Assembly (NCBI GenBank): GCA_002427815.1
Contig: DIZF01000089.1
Coordinates: forward strand, 25,052-88,907
DNA: 63,856 bases
Origin: Ramlibacter tataouinensis
GTDB lineage: Bacteria > Pseudomonadota > Gammaproteobacteria > Burkholderiales > Burkholderiaceae_C
Direction: 5' to 3'
Below are positions 17,239-25,365 of this stretch, one piece after another. The position numbers and the translations under genes are program-made. The first letter of the stretch is position 1. Each line of letters opens with the position of its first letter. The notes beneath the pieces are model-generated. The model searched no databases and was not told the DNA's origin. It saw only the letters and a program-made list of their open reading frames with translations.

Positions 17239-18711
17239 ATGGGTTTGCTGAGCCTCGCCATCTGGACGCCGATCTTCTTCGGCGTCGTGCTGCTGGCCCT
17301 GGGACGTGACGACCAGGCGCGCGTGGTGCGCTGGATCGCGCTGATTGGCGCCGTTGCGGGCCTCGCGGTCACCCTGCCGCTGTACGGGGCGTTCGACACC
17401 ACCACCTCGGCGATGCAGTTCGTCGAGAAAGCGCCCTGGATCGACCAGTTCAAGGTCAACTACCACCTCGGGATCGACGGCATCTCGTTCTGGTTCGTGC
17501 TGCTCACGGCCTTCATCAACCTGGTGGTCATCATCGCCAGCTGGGAATCGATCACCGAGCGCGTCAACCAGTACATGGGCGCGTTCCTGATCCTGTCGGG
17601 CCTGATGATCGGCGTGTTCTGCGCGCTCGACGGCATCCTGTTCTACACCTTCTTCGAGGCCACGCTGATCCCGATGTACCTGATCATCGGCATCTGGGGC
17701 GGCCCCAACAAGATCTACGCGGCCTTCAAGTTCTTCCTGTACACGCTGCTGGGGTCGCTGCTGATGCTGGTCGCCCTGGTGTTCCTGTACACCAAGTCAG
17801 GCGGCAGCTTCGACATCGCCACCTGGCACAAGCTGCCGCTGAGCCTGTCGTCGCAGACGCTGCTGTTCTTCGCCTTCTTCGCGGCCTTCGCGGTGAAAGT
17901 GCCGATGTGGCCGGTGCACACCTGGCTGCCCGACGTGCACGTCGAGGCACCCACCGGAGGCTCGGCGGTGCTGGCGGCGATCATGCTGAAGCTGGGGGCC
18001 TACGGCTTCCTGCGCTTCTCGCTGCCGATTGCGCCGGACGCCTCGCACAAGTGGGCATGGCTGATGATCGGGCTGTCGCTGATCGCGGTGATCTACGTGG
18101 GGCTGGTCGCGATGGTGCAGCAGGACATGAAGAAGCTGGTGGCCTATTCGTCGGTGGCGCACATGGGTTTCGTCACGCTGGGCTTCTTCATCTTCAACGA
18201 CGTCGGCCTTGCCGGCGGCATCGTGCAGATGATCGCCCACGGCTTCGTGTCGGCCGCGATGTTCCTTTCCATCGGCGTGCTGTATGACCGGATGCATTCG
18301 CGCCAGATCGCCAGCTACGGCGGCGTGGTGAACACCATGCCCAATTTCACGGCATTCGCGATGCTGTTCGCCATGGCCAACTGCGGTCTGCCCGCGACGG
18401 CCGGGTTCGTCGGCGAATGGATGGTGATCCTGGGCGCCGTGAAGGCCAACTTCTGGGTGGGCCTGGCGGCCGCGTCGGCGCTGATTTTCGGCGCCGCCTA
18501 TACGCTGTGGATGTTCAAGCGGGTGTACCTCGGGCCGGTGGCGAACGATCATGTGCGCGACCTCGTCGACATCAACAGCCGGGAATTCCTGATGCTCGGA
18601 TTGCTTGCGATCGCGGTGCTGTTCATGGGCCTGTATCCCAAACCTTTCACCGACATCATGAACACCTCGGTGGCGGATCTCCTCAAGCACGTGGCCGTGT
18701 CCAAACTGTGA
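17239..18711 (+). CDS. nuoM: NADH-quinone oxidoreductase subunit M
   Basis: NuoM is the second large antiporter-like proton-pumping subunit. The 490 residues hold about 14 helices. Key motifs are SWESITERVNQYMGAFLILSG with the channel Glu, FFAAFAVKVPMWPVHTWLPDVHVEAPTGGSAVLAAIMLKLGAYG with the channel Lys residues, and YSSVAHMGFVTLG. GGAAG about eight bases before the ATG is a fair ribosome-binding site. It follows a hairpin-bearing gap of 68 bases. Confidence 0.97.
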   Translation: MGLLSLAIWTPIFFGVVLLALGRDDQARVVRWIALIGAVAGLAVTLPLYGAFDTTTSAMQFVEKAPWIDQFKVNYHLGIDGISFWFVLLTAFINLVVIIASWESITERVNQYMGAFLILSGLMIGVFCALDGILFYTFFEATLIPMYLIIGIWGGPNKIYAAFKFFLYTLLGSLLMLVALVFLYTKSGGSFDIATWHKLPLSLSSQTLLFFAFFAAFAVKVPMWPVHTWLPDVHVEAPTGGSAVLAAIMLKLGAYGFLRFSLPIAPDASHKWAWLMIGLSLIAVIYVGLVAMVQQDMKKLVAYSSVAHMGFVTLGFFIFNDVGLAGGIVQMIAHGFVSAAMFLSIGVLYDRMHSRQIASYGGVVNTMPNFTAFAMLFAMANCGLPATAGFVGEWMVILGAVKANFWVGLAAASALIFGAAYTLWMFKRVYLGPVANDHVRDLVDINSREFLMLGLLAIAVLFMGLYPKPFTDIMNTSVADLLKHVAVSKL

Positions 18712-18728
18712 ATCGGCGAAGACCATGA

Positions 18729-18796
18729 GCCCCCACGTTCACATTCGTTCTCTGCCCCCCGAGGGGGCGCTCGCCTCCCTAGAGGCGGCTCGTCGG
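18729..18796 (+). repeat. GC-rich dispersed repeat, copy 2 (nuoM-nuoN gap)
   Basis: It shares GCCCCCACG, CTGCCCCCCGAGGGGGCGCTC and the GGCGG-CG-CGG end with copy 1, in the same orientation. It occupies most of the 99-base gap between nuoM and nuoN. The palindrome around CCCCCGAGGGGG could form a stem in the mRNA. Confidence 0.75.
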
Positions 18797-18810
18797 GAGT
18801 CAAAGACAAA

Positions 18811-20298
18811 ATGATCGACAAATTCAACTGGATGACGGTGTACCCCGAACTGGTGCTGCTGGTGATGGCGTGCGTCATCACCCTGGTCGACCTGGCGGTC
18901 ACCAGCCCGCGCCGGACCCTGACCTATGTACTGACCCTGCTCACCCTCGGGGTGGTTGCGGTCATGCAGGCCTCGTACGCGGTCGGTGACAACACGATCT
19001 ACGGTTTCGGCAACATGGTGGTCAGCGACCCCATGGGCAACTGGCTCAAGTGCTTCGCCACCGTGGCGATGATGGTCTGCCTGGTCTACGGCCGGCCCTA
19101 CGCCGCCGACCGCGGCATGCTGCGCGGCGGCGAGTTCTTCACCCTGGCGATGTTCTCGCTGCTGGGCATCTTCGTGATGATCTCGGGCAGCAATTTCCTG
19201 GTGATCTACCTGGGGCTGGAACTGCTGACGCTGTGCAGCTACGCGCTGGTGGCTTTGCGGCGCGATCACGCCACTTCCACCGAAGCGGCGATGAAATACT
19301 TCGTGCTGGGCGCCATGGCGAGCGGCTTCCTGCTGTACGGGCTGTCCATGCTCTACGGCGCCACCGGGTCGCTGGATATCGGCACCGTCTTCAAGATCGT
19401 CAACTCCAAGCAGGTCAACCACCAGGTGCTGGTGTTCGGGCTGGTGTTCATCGTGTCCGGCCTGGCCTTCAAGCTCGGCGCCGTGCCTTTCCACATGTGG
19501 ATCCCCGACGTCTACCAGGGTGCGCCGACGGCCGTGACGGTCATGATCGGCAGCGCGCCCGAACTCGCGGCGTTCGCCATCGCGATCCGGTTGCTGGTCG
19601 AAGGCCTGCTGCCGCTGGCGATCGACTGGCAGCAGATGCTGGCCATCATGGCCATCGGCTCGCTGCTGGTGGGCAACCTGGCGGCCATCGCGCAGACCAA
19701 CCTCAAGCGCATGCTGGCCTATTCGACCATCGCGCAGATGGGTTTCGTGCTGCTGGGACTGCTGTCGGGTGTCGTCAACGGCAATACGCTGTCGGCGGCC
19801 AATGCCTACAGCTCGGCCATGTTCTACATCGTGTCCTACGTCCTGACGACGCTGGCGACCTTCGGCATCATCCTGCTGCTGGCGCGCGAGGGCTTCGAGA
19901 GCGAGGAAATCTCCGACCTCGCCGGCCTGAACCAGCGCAGCCCGCTCTACGCCGGCGTGATGGCCATCTGCCTGTTCTCGCTGGCCGGCATCCCGCCGCT
20001 GGTGGGCTTCTATGCCAAGCTGGCGGTGCTCCAGGCGCTGATCGCTTCCGGGCAGGCACCGTACATCTGGATGGCAGTGTTCGCGGTGGTGATGTCGCTG
20101 ATCGGCTCGTTCTACTACCTGCGCGTGGTCAAGGTGATGTATTTCGACGCCCCGATCACCGCCACCTCGGTGTCCGCCTCGGCCGACGTACGCATCGTCC
20201 TCTCGCTCAACGGCGCCCTGGTGCTGATCCTGGGCATCCTGCCGGGCGGCCTGATGACGCTCTGTTCCCAGGCCATCATCAAGACCCTCAACACCTGA
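18811..20298 (+). CDS. nuoN: NADH-quinone oxidoreductase subunit N
   Basis: NuoN is the third antiporter-like pumping subunit and the last nuo gene. The 495-residue membrane protein shows LGLELLTLCSYALVALRRD with the channel Glu, AFKLGAVPFHMWIPDVYQGAPTAVT with the channel Lys, and YSTIAQMGFVLLG. The ATG lies 14 bases after the repeat element. A GC hairpin without T-run (20308-20327) follows the stop. Confidence 0.97.
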   Translation: MIDKFNWMTVYPELVLLVMACVITLVDLAVTSPRRTLTYVLTLLTLGVVAVMQASYAVGDNTIYGFGNMVVSDPMGNWLKCFATVAMMVCLVYGRPYAADRGMLRGGEFFTLAMFSLLGIFVMISGSNFLVIYLGLELLTLCSYALVALRRDHATSTEAAMKYFVLGAMASGFLLYGLSMLYGATGSLDIGTVFKIVNSKQVNHQVLVFGLVFIVSGLAFKLGAVPFHMWIPDVYQGAPTAVTVMIGSAPELAAFAIAIRLLVEGLLPLAIDWQQMLAIMAIGSLLVGNLAAIAQTNLKRMLAYSTIAQMGFVLLGLLSGVVNGNTLSAANAYSSAMFYIVSYVLTTLATFGIILLLAREGFESEEISDLAGLNQRSPLYAGVMAICLFSLAGIPPLVGFYAKLAVLQALIASGQAPYIWMAVFAVVMSLIGSFYYLRVVKVMYFDAPITATSVSASADVRIVLSLNGALVLILGILPGGLMTLCSQAIIKTLNT

Positions 20299-20454
20299 GT
20301 ACGCGGCCCCGCCGGCCCCGTGGCGGGACCGGCGTGACGGGTGCGCTGTTCATGGGCCTGGTCTTTCACGATTTCGCGGGTCGCCACCGGCGCCGCCATC
20401 AGGCATCATGATGGCCATGTTCCACCTCGCCGTCCGGCTGCTGCGCCCATTGCC
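20299..20454. other. nuoN/Nudix gap
   Basis: The 156 bases hold a hairpin at 20308-20327 (CCCGCC/GGCGGG) with no T-run and no convincing gene. My recollection of related genomes is that a short membrane protein of the DUF2818 family often follows nuoN; nothing like it is visible here. Confidence 0.3.
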
Positions 20455-21027
20455 ATGTCCGACGACCACCATCTGATCGAACAGAAAACCGGCAGCGTGG
20501 AGCTGCTCAAGGGCCGCTTCCTGCATGCGTTCCGCGACACGGTGCGCCTGCCCGACGGCACCCAGACGACGCGCGAATACATCGTGCACCCCGGCGCGGT
20601 GATGATGATCGCCGTGCTCGATGACGGCCGGCTGGTGCTGGAGCGACAGTACCGCTACCCGATGCAGCGGGTCATGATCGAGTTTCCGGCCGGCAAGATC
20701 GATCCCGGCGAGGCCCCGCTGGCCTGTGCCCAGCGCGAGCTGCTGGAAGAAACCGGCTACAGCGCGCGGGAGTGGGCGCGCGCCGGGGTATTGCATCCGG
20801 TGATTTCCTATTCGACGGAATTCATCGAGATCTGGTTCGCGCGCGGTCTGACCCTGCAGGAGCGCAACCTGGACCAGGGCGAGTTCATCGAGGTTCTGCT
20901 AGCGACGCCGGAAGAGCTGCTGGAGTGGTGCGGCGACGGCCGGGTTACCGATGCCAAGACCATCATCGGCAGCTTCTGGCTGCAAAACCTGCGATCCGGG
21001 GCCTGGAAACTGGACTGGACGCCATAA
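20455..21027 (+). CDS. Nudix hydrolase, ADP-ribose pyrophosphatase-like
   Basis: The complete Nudix box is present near residues 82-104: GKIDPGE, then REL-EETGY. It coordinates Mg2+ to cleave nucleoside diphosphates linked to another moiety. The surrounding sequence (VLERQYRYPMQRVMIEFPAGKID and the STEFIEIWFARGL segment) resembles ADP-ribose pyrophosphatases of the NudF type, but the exact substrate is inferred. The ATG at 20455 begins MSDDHHLIEQKTGS. No clear ribosome-binding site was seen. DUF1178 follows after 10 bases. Confidence 0.88.
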   Translation: MSDDHHLIEQKTGSVELLKGRFLHAFRDTVRLPDGTQTTREYIVHPGAVMMIAVLDDGRLVLERQYRYPMQRVMIEFPAGKIDPGEAPLACAQRELLEETGYSAREWARAGVLHPVISYSTEFIEIWFARGLTLQERNLDQGEFIEVLLATPEELLEWCGDGRVTDAKTIIGSFWLQNLRSGAWKLDWTP

Positions 21028-21037
21028 TTGCCAGCTT

Positions 21038-21472
21038 ATGAAGGTCCTCAACCTCCAGTGTTCCCAGCACCACAGTTTCGAAGGCTGGTTCGCGTCCGAG
21101 GATGATTTCCAGGGACAGCTGGCCGGCGGCCTGGTCGAGTGCCCGCTGTGCGAGGACCGGACCATCCGCAAGATGCTGAGCGCGCCCCGGCTGAACCTCG
21201 GCGCGAGCGCCCCGGCGAGCCGCGAAGTCATGACCGGCCCCGATGCCACGCTGCAGGCGGCCTGGATGCAGGCGGTGCGCCAGGTCTTGGCCAGCACCGA
21301 GGATGTGGGCGAGCGCTTCCCCGAGGAGGCGCGGCGCATCCACTACGGCGAGAGTGAGGGTCGTGGCATCCGGGGCCAGGCGACGGCAAAAGAGACCGAG
21401 GCGCTGCTCGAGGAAGGGATCAGCGTGATGCCGCTGCCGATCCCCAAGGCGCTGAAAGAACCGCTGCAGTAG
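21038..21472 (+). CDS. DUF1178 family protein
   Basis: This is a 144-residue cytosolic protein with a zinc-ribbon-like start: a Cys/His pair in LQCSQHHSFEGWF and CPLC near residue 35. A linker and a conserved C-terminal region follow, including EEARRIHYGE and the proline-rich end PLPIPKALKEP. This arrangement identifies DUF1178, a conserved family of unknown function. CATAAT at 21023-21028 may give it its own promoter, but it could also be cotranscribed with the Nudix gene. It converges on the ABC exporter gene. Confidence 0.85.
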   Translation: MKVLNLQCSQHHSFEGWFASEDDFQGQLAGGLVECPLCEDRTIRKMLSAPRLNLGASAPASREVMTGPDATLQAAWMQAVRQVLASTEDVGERFPEEARRIHYGESEGRGIRGQATAKETEALLEEGISVMPLPIPKALKEPLQ

Positions 21473-21490
21473 CGGCCGCTGCGCGCCGAT

Positions 21491-23272
21491 TCAGTCCATG
21501 AACTGCAGGGCCGCCAGACGGGCATAGACGCCATTGGCGGCGACCAGGGTCTCGTGGGTTCCTTCCTCCACGATGCGCCCATGGTCGAGCACGACGATGC
21601 GATCGGCCTGCTGCACGGTGGCCAGCCGGTGCGCGATCACCAGCGTCGTGCGATCGCGCATCGCCGATTCCAGCGCCGCCTGAACCATCCGCTCGCTCTC
21701 CGCATCCAGCGCGCTGGTCGCCTCGTCCAGCAGCAACAGGGGCGGATTCTTCAGGATGGCGCGGGCGATCGCGATGCGCTGGCGCTGCCCGCCCGACAGG
21801 CGCACGCCGCGCTCGCCCAGGAACGTCGCATAACGCTGGGGCAGCGACTCGATGAAGTCGTGCGCGAACGCGGCGCGGGCCGCTGCCATCACCTCGTCGT
21901 CGCCGGCGCCGGGCCGGCCGTAGCGGATGTTCTCCATCGCGCTGCTCGAGAAGATCACCGCGTCCTGCGGCACGATGCCGATGCGCCCGCGCAGGTCATG
22001 CAAGGCAAGCTCGCGCGTGGGCACGTTGTCGAGCAGGATCCGGCCCTGGCGCGGATCGTAGAAGCGCAGCAGCAGCTGGAACACCGTGCTCTTGCCGGCG
22101 CCGCTGGGGCCCACCAGCGCCACGGTTTCCCCCGGTGCCACCGCCAGGCTGAACTCCTTCAGCGCCGCCGTGAGCGGGCGCGACGGGTAGTGAAAGGTGA
22201 CGGCCTCGAACGCGATGGCGCTGCCGCCCTGTGCGGCGCGGCCGGCCACCGGATGGGCCGGGGAGGTCACGGGTGAACGGCTGTCCAGCAGCTCCATCAG
22301 ACGCTCGGTGGCCCCCGCCGCGCGCAGCAGGTCGCCGTACACCTCGCCCAGCACGGCCACCGCGCCGGCCAGGATGATCACGTACATCACCGTTTCGCCG
22401 AGGTGGCCCGCCGTCATCTGGCCGGCCAGCACCGCCTGCGTGCCCCGGTACAGGCCCCACAGGAGCAGCCCGGCGTTGACGATGATGATGAAGGCGACCA
22501 GCACCGCCCGGGCCCGGGTGCGGCGCACCCCGGTGCGAAAGGCATTCTCGGTCGCGGCGTCGAAGCGCGCCGCCTCGCGCGACTCGGCGGTGTAGCTCTG
22601 CACCACCGGGATGGCGTTAAGCACCTCCGCGGCGATGGCGCTGGAATCGGCCACGCGGTCCTGGCTGGCCCGCGACAGGCGGCGCACCCGCCGGCCGAAC
22701 CACATGGTGGGCAGCACCACCAGCACGATGATCAGCAGCACCTGCGTCATCAGATAGGGGTTGGTCCATACCAGCATCGCCAGCGCGCCGATGCCCATTA
22801 CCGCATTACGCAGGCCCATGCTCAACGACGAACCCACCACCGTCTGCACCAGCGTGGTGTCGGTGGTCAGGCGCGACAGCACTTCGCCGGTCTGGGTGGT
22901 TTCGAAGAACTCCGGGCTTTGCTTCAGCACGTGGGCGTAGACGGCGTTGCGCAGGTCGGCGGTGACGCGCTCGCCGAGCCAGCTCACGGTGTAGAAGCGA
23001 GCCGCGGAGAACAGGCCCAGCGCCACCGCGACGGCGAACAGTTCCAGGAAATGCGAGCGCAGCGCGACCAGCTGGTTGCCCTTGTCGGCGGCGGACAGGC
23101 CGCCATCGATCAGGCCGCGCAGCGCGACCGGGAACACCAGGGTCGCGGCGGCGGCCAGCACCAGGAACAGGCCGGCCAGCGCGATGCGGCCGCGGTAGGG
23201 GGCGATGAAGGGCAAAAGACCCGACAGCGAACGCGGCGAAGCCTTGGCGGCCGGGGTGGAGAGGGAAGCCAT
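21491..23272 (-). CDS. ABC exporter, fused permease and ATPase (MsbA/ABCB type)
   Basis: This 593-residue half-transporter has six membrane helices (about 20-320) followed by an ATPase domain. Walker A is GPSGAGKST, the signature is LSGGQRQRIAIAR and Walker B is LLLLDEATSALD, so it should hydrolyse ATP to export a substrate as a homodimer. The substrate (lipid, drug or other) is unknown. The start at 23272 is supported by a -10-like TACACT seven bases before it; an upstream in-frame extension would run into the marR promoter. It is divergent from marR, so the MarR protein might affect it. Confidence 0.88.
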   Translation of the reverse strand: MASLSTPAAKASPRSLSGLLPFIAPYRGRIALAGLFLVLAAAATLVFPVALRGLIDGGLSAADKGNQLVALRSHFLELFAVAVALGLFSAARFYTVSWLGERVTADLRNAVYAHVLKQSPEFFETTQTGEVLSRLTTDTTLVQTVVGSSLSMGLRNAVMGIGALAMLVWTNPYLMTQVLLIIVLVVLPTMWFGRRVRRLSRASQDRVADSSAIAAEVLNAIPVVQSYTAESREAARFDAATENAFRTGVRRTRARAVLVAFIIIVNAGLLLWGLYRGTQAVLAGQMTAGHLGETVMYVIILAGAVAVLGEVYGDLLRAAGATERLMELLDSRSPVTSPAHPVAGRAAQGGSAIAFEAVTFHYPSRPLTAALKEFSLAVAPGETVALVGPSGAGKSTVFQLLLRFYDPRQGRILLDNVPTRELALHDLRGRIGIVPQDAVIFSSSAMENIRYGRPGAGDDEVMAAARAAFAHDFIESLPQRYATFLGERGVRLSGGQRQRIAIARAILKNPPLLLLDEATSALDAESERMVQAALESAMRDRTTLVIAHRLATVQQADRIVVLDHGRIVEEGTHETLVAANGVYARLAALQFMD

Positions 23273-23279
23273 GGGGCGC

Positions 23280-23285
23280 AGTGTA
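23280..23285 (-). promoter_or_regulatory. ABC exporter -10 box, leaderless-type
   Basis: TACACT lies seven bases before the start codon at 23272, with no ribosome-binding site between them. Confidence 0.5.
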
Positions 23286-23313
23286 CTCAACGATTGCCCA
23301 TGCAAAGGAAGCC

Positions 23314-23342
23314 TTGACAATATTTGTCTAGGCAATTATTAT
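23314..23342 (+). promoter_or_regulatory. marR-efflux operon promoter with embedded operators
   Basis: A consensus -35 TTGACA (23314-23319) and -10 TATTAT (23337-23342) are 17 bases apart. Within and beside the spacer are two overlapping palindromes: GACAA-TAT-TTGTC (23316-23328) and TTGTCTAGGCAA (23324-23335, 10 of 12 symmetric). MarR-family repressors bind such palindromes, so a dimer here would block RNA polymerase. The start codon is nine bases after the -10, leaving almost no leader. Confidence 0.7.
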
Positions 23343-23351
23343 CCCATCTCT

Positions 23352-23876
23352 ATGCCAACGCCCGCCAAGACCCCCCGCGCCAAGCCGCACGTGCCCGCGC
23401 CGATCTTCTACCGGCCGGGCAGCTACCAGCCGGAGGACAGCGTCGGCTATCTCATGCGCCGCATCCTGCATACGTTCTCGCTGGCGGTGGAGCACGAACT
23501 CGAGCCCAGCGGCCTCACCAACGCCCAATGGGTTCCCCTGCTGAAGCTCTCCACCGGATCGGCTTCGACGGTAGCCGAGCTGGCGCGTGAGTGCCAGCTC
23601 GATGCCGGCGGCATGACCCGGCTGCTGGACCGGCTCGAGACCAAGGCGCTGGTGCGCCGGGTGCGTTCCAGCGAAGACCGGCGCGTGGTCAATCTCGAAC
23701 TCACCGAGCAGGGCCGGGCCGCCGCCAAAGACATTCCGGCGATCCTGTGCGGCGTGCAGAACGCGCACATGCGCGGATTCACCGTCGAAGAATGGCAGCT
23801 GCTCAAGTCGCTGCTGGGCCGCATCCTGGACAACGCGAAAGCGATCCAGGCCGAACGCGAAGGACAACAACAATGA
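23352..23876 (+). CDS. MarR-family transcriptional repressor of efflux operon
   Basis: This 174-residue protein has the MarR winged-helix core: a dimerisation helix near 35-50, the recognition region STVAELARECQLDAGGMTRLLDRLETKALV near 75-105, and the wing RVRSSEDRRVVNLELTEQGR. Members usually repress drug-efflux or stress genes and are released by phenolic or drug ligands. The gene leads an operon: its stop overlaps the start of the outer-membrane channel gene. Palindromes in its own promoter indicate autorepression. The ligand is unknown. Confidence 0.9.
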   Translation: MPTPAKTPRAKPHVPAPIFYRPGSYQPEDSVGYLMRRILHTFSLAVEHELEPSGLTNAQWVPLLKLSTGSASTVAELARECQLDAGGMTRLLDRLETKALVRRVRSSEDRRVVNLELTEQGRAAAKDIPAILCGVQNAHMRGFTVEEWQLLKSLLGRILDNAKAIQAEREGQQQ

Positions 23877-25348
23877 CGAATCCGATCACGCGGCCGCGCC
23901 TTGCGGCCCTGGCAGCAGCACTGGCCCTGGCCGGCTGCGCCAACCTGTCGGGCATAGAACCGCAATCCGCCCTGCATGACGCCCAGTCGCTGGGGCTGAC
24001 CCAGGGAAGCGCGGAAGCGTTCGCGCCGGCCACGCAATGGTGGCGCGAGTTCGGCGACGAACAGCTCAACCGCCTGATTGCGCAAGCGCTCGCCGGTAAT
24101 CCCACGCTGAAGCTCGTGCAAATACGCATGGCCCGCGCACAGGCCGTCATGGAAGTGGCGAACGCGGCCTTCCTGCCGCAGGTGAACGGATCGCTCGACA
24201 TCACACGCCAGCGCTACACCGAAAATGGTCTGTATCCGCCGCCCCTCGCGGGATCCATCATGAACAGCGGCACGCTGCAACTGTCCGGCAGCTGGGAGCT
24301 GGACTTCTTCGGCAAGAACCAGGCGGCGCTCGATGCCGCGCTCGGCTCGACCCGCGCCGCGCAGGCCGACGCGCAGGCCGCCCGCGTCCTGTTGGCCAGC
24401 AATGTCGCGCGGGCCTATCTTCAACTGGCACGGGCCAACGACCAGCTCACCGTCGCGCAGCGGACATTGGCGCAGCGCGAGCAGTCGCTGCGCCTGGTGC
24501 AGGACCGCGTCCGTGCCGGCCTGGATACGCAGCTGGAACTGCGCCAGAGCGAAGGCGCCTTGCCCGAGGCCAGGCAGCAGATCGAAGCAGTGCGGGAGCA
24601 GGCCGAGCTGGCGCAGCATGCGCTGGCGGCGTTGACCGGGCAGGGCAACCGTGCCGTGGTTCAGGCGCAGCCTTCGCTGGTGGCACTCAAGGCGATGGCG
24701 ACACCGGTGCAGTTGCCGGCCGACCTGCTGGGCCAGCGGGCCGACGTGGTGGCGGCACGCTGGCGTGTCGAGGCCGCGGGCTACGACGTGAAAAACGCCA
24801 AGGCCCAGTTCTACCCCAACATCAACCTGATGGCCTTCGCCGGCCTGTCCAGCCTGGGCCTGAGCCAGCTGCTCGAGGCCGGCAGTGCGCAATGGGGCGC
24901 GGGGCCGGCGATCCGCCTGCCGATCTTCGACGCCGGCCGCCTGCGTGCCAGCCTGCGCGGCAAGACCGCCGACCTGGATGCTGCGGTGGAAAGCTACAAC
25001 GCCACCGTCCTGGACGCCATTCACGATGCCGCCGACCAGATCGCTTCCGCGCAGTCGATCGGGCGCCAGCAGGCCGAGCAGCGCGCCGCGCAGGCCTCGG
25101 CCGAAGCCGCCTACCAGATTGCCGTGCAGCGCTACCAGGCCGGCCTGGGCACTTACCTGAACGTGCTTGCCGCCGAAACCGCGGTGCTCAACCAGCGCCG
25201 CCTCGCGGTCGACCTGGCGGCCCGCGCGCTGGACACGCAGGTGGGCCTGGTCCGCGCCTTCGGCGGCGGCTATCGCGCCGACGCGGTCGCGCAATCGGGC
25301 GGCGACTCGCCCTCCAATGCCGGCGCACCGCGCCTGGCTTCCCAATAA
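23873..25348 (+). CDS. outer-membrane efflux lipoprotein, NodT/OprM type
   Basis: This is the outer-membrane channel of a tripartite pump. A lipoprotein signal ends in LALAGC with the lipidated Cys at residue 22. Two repeated outer-membrane-efflux domains follow, each with long coiled-coil helices, in a 491-residue protein. Typical phrases are WWREFGDEQLNRLIAQAL and the AARWRVEAAGYDVKNAKAQFYPNINL repeat. It overlaps marR (ATGA) and precedes the adaptor gene by 17 bases, so the three pump parts are made together. Confidence 0.92.
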   Translation: MTNPITRPRLAALAAALALAGCANLSGIEPQSALHDAQSLGLTQGSAEAFAPATQWWREFGDEQLNRLIAQALAGNPTLKLVQIRMARAQAVMEVANAAFLPQVNGSLDITRQRYTENGLYPPPLAGSIMNSGTLQLSGSWELDFFGKNQAALDAALGSTRAAQADAQAARVLLASNVARAYLQLARANDQLTVAQRTLAQREQSLRLVQDRVRAGLDTQLELRQSEGALPEARQQIEAVREQAELAQHALAALTGQGNRAVVQAQPSLVALKAMATPVQLPADLLGQRADVVAARWRVEAAGYDVKNAKAQFYPNINLMAFAGLSSLGLSQLLEAGSAQWGAGPAIRLPIFDAGRLRASLRGKTADLDAAVESYNATVLDAIHDAADQIASAQSIGRQQAEQRAAQASAEAAYQIAVQRYQAGLGTYLNVLAAETAVLNQRRLAVDLAARALDTQVGLVRAFGGGYRADAVAQSGGDSPSNAGAPRLASQ

Positions 25349-25365
25349 TTTCCCGGAAGACTCCC

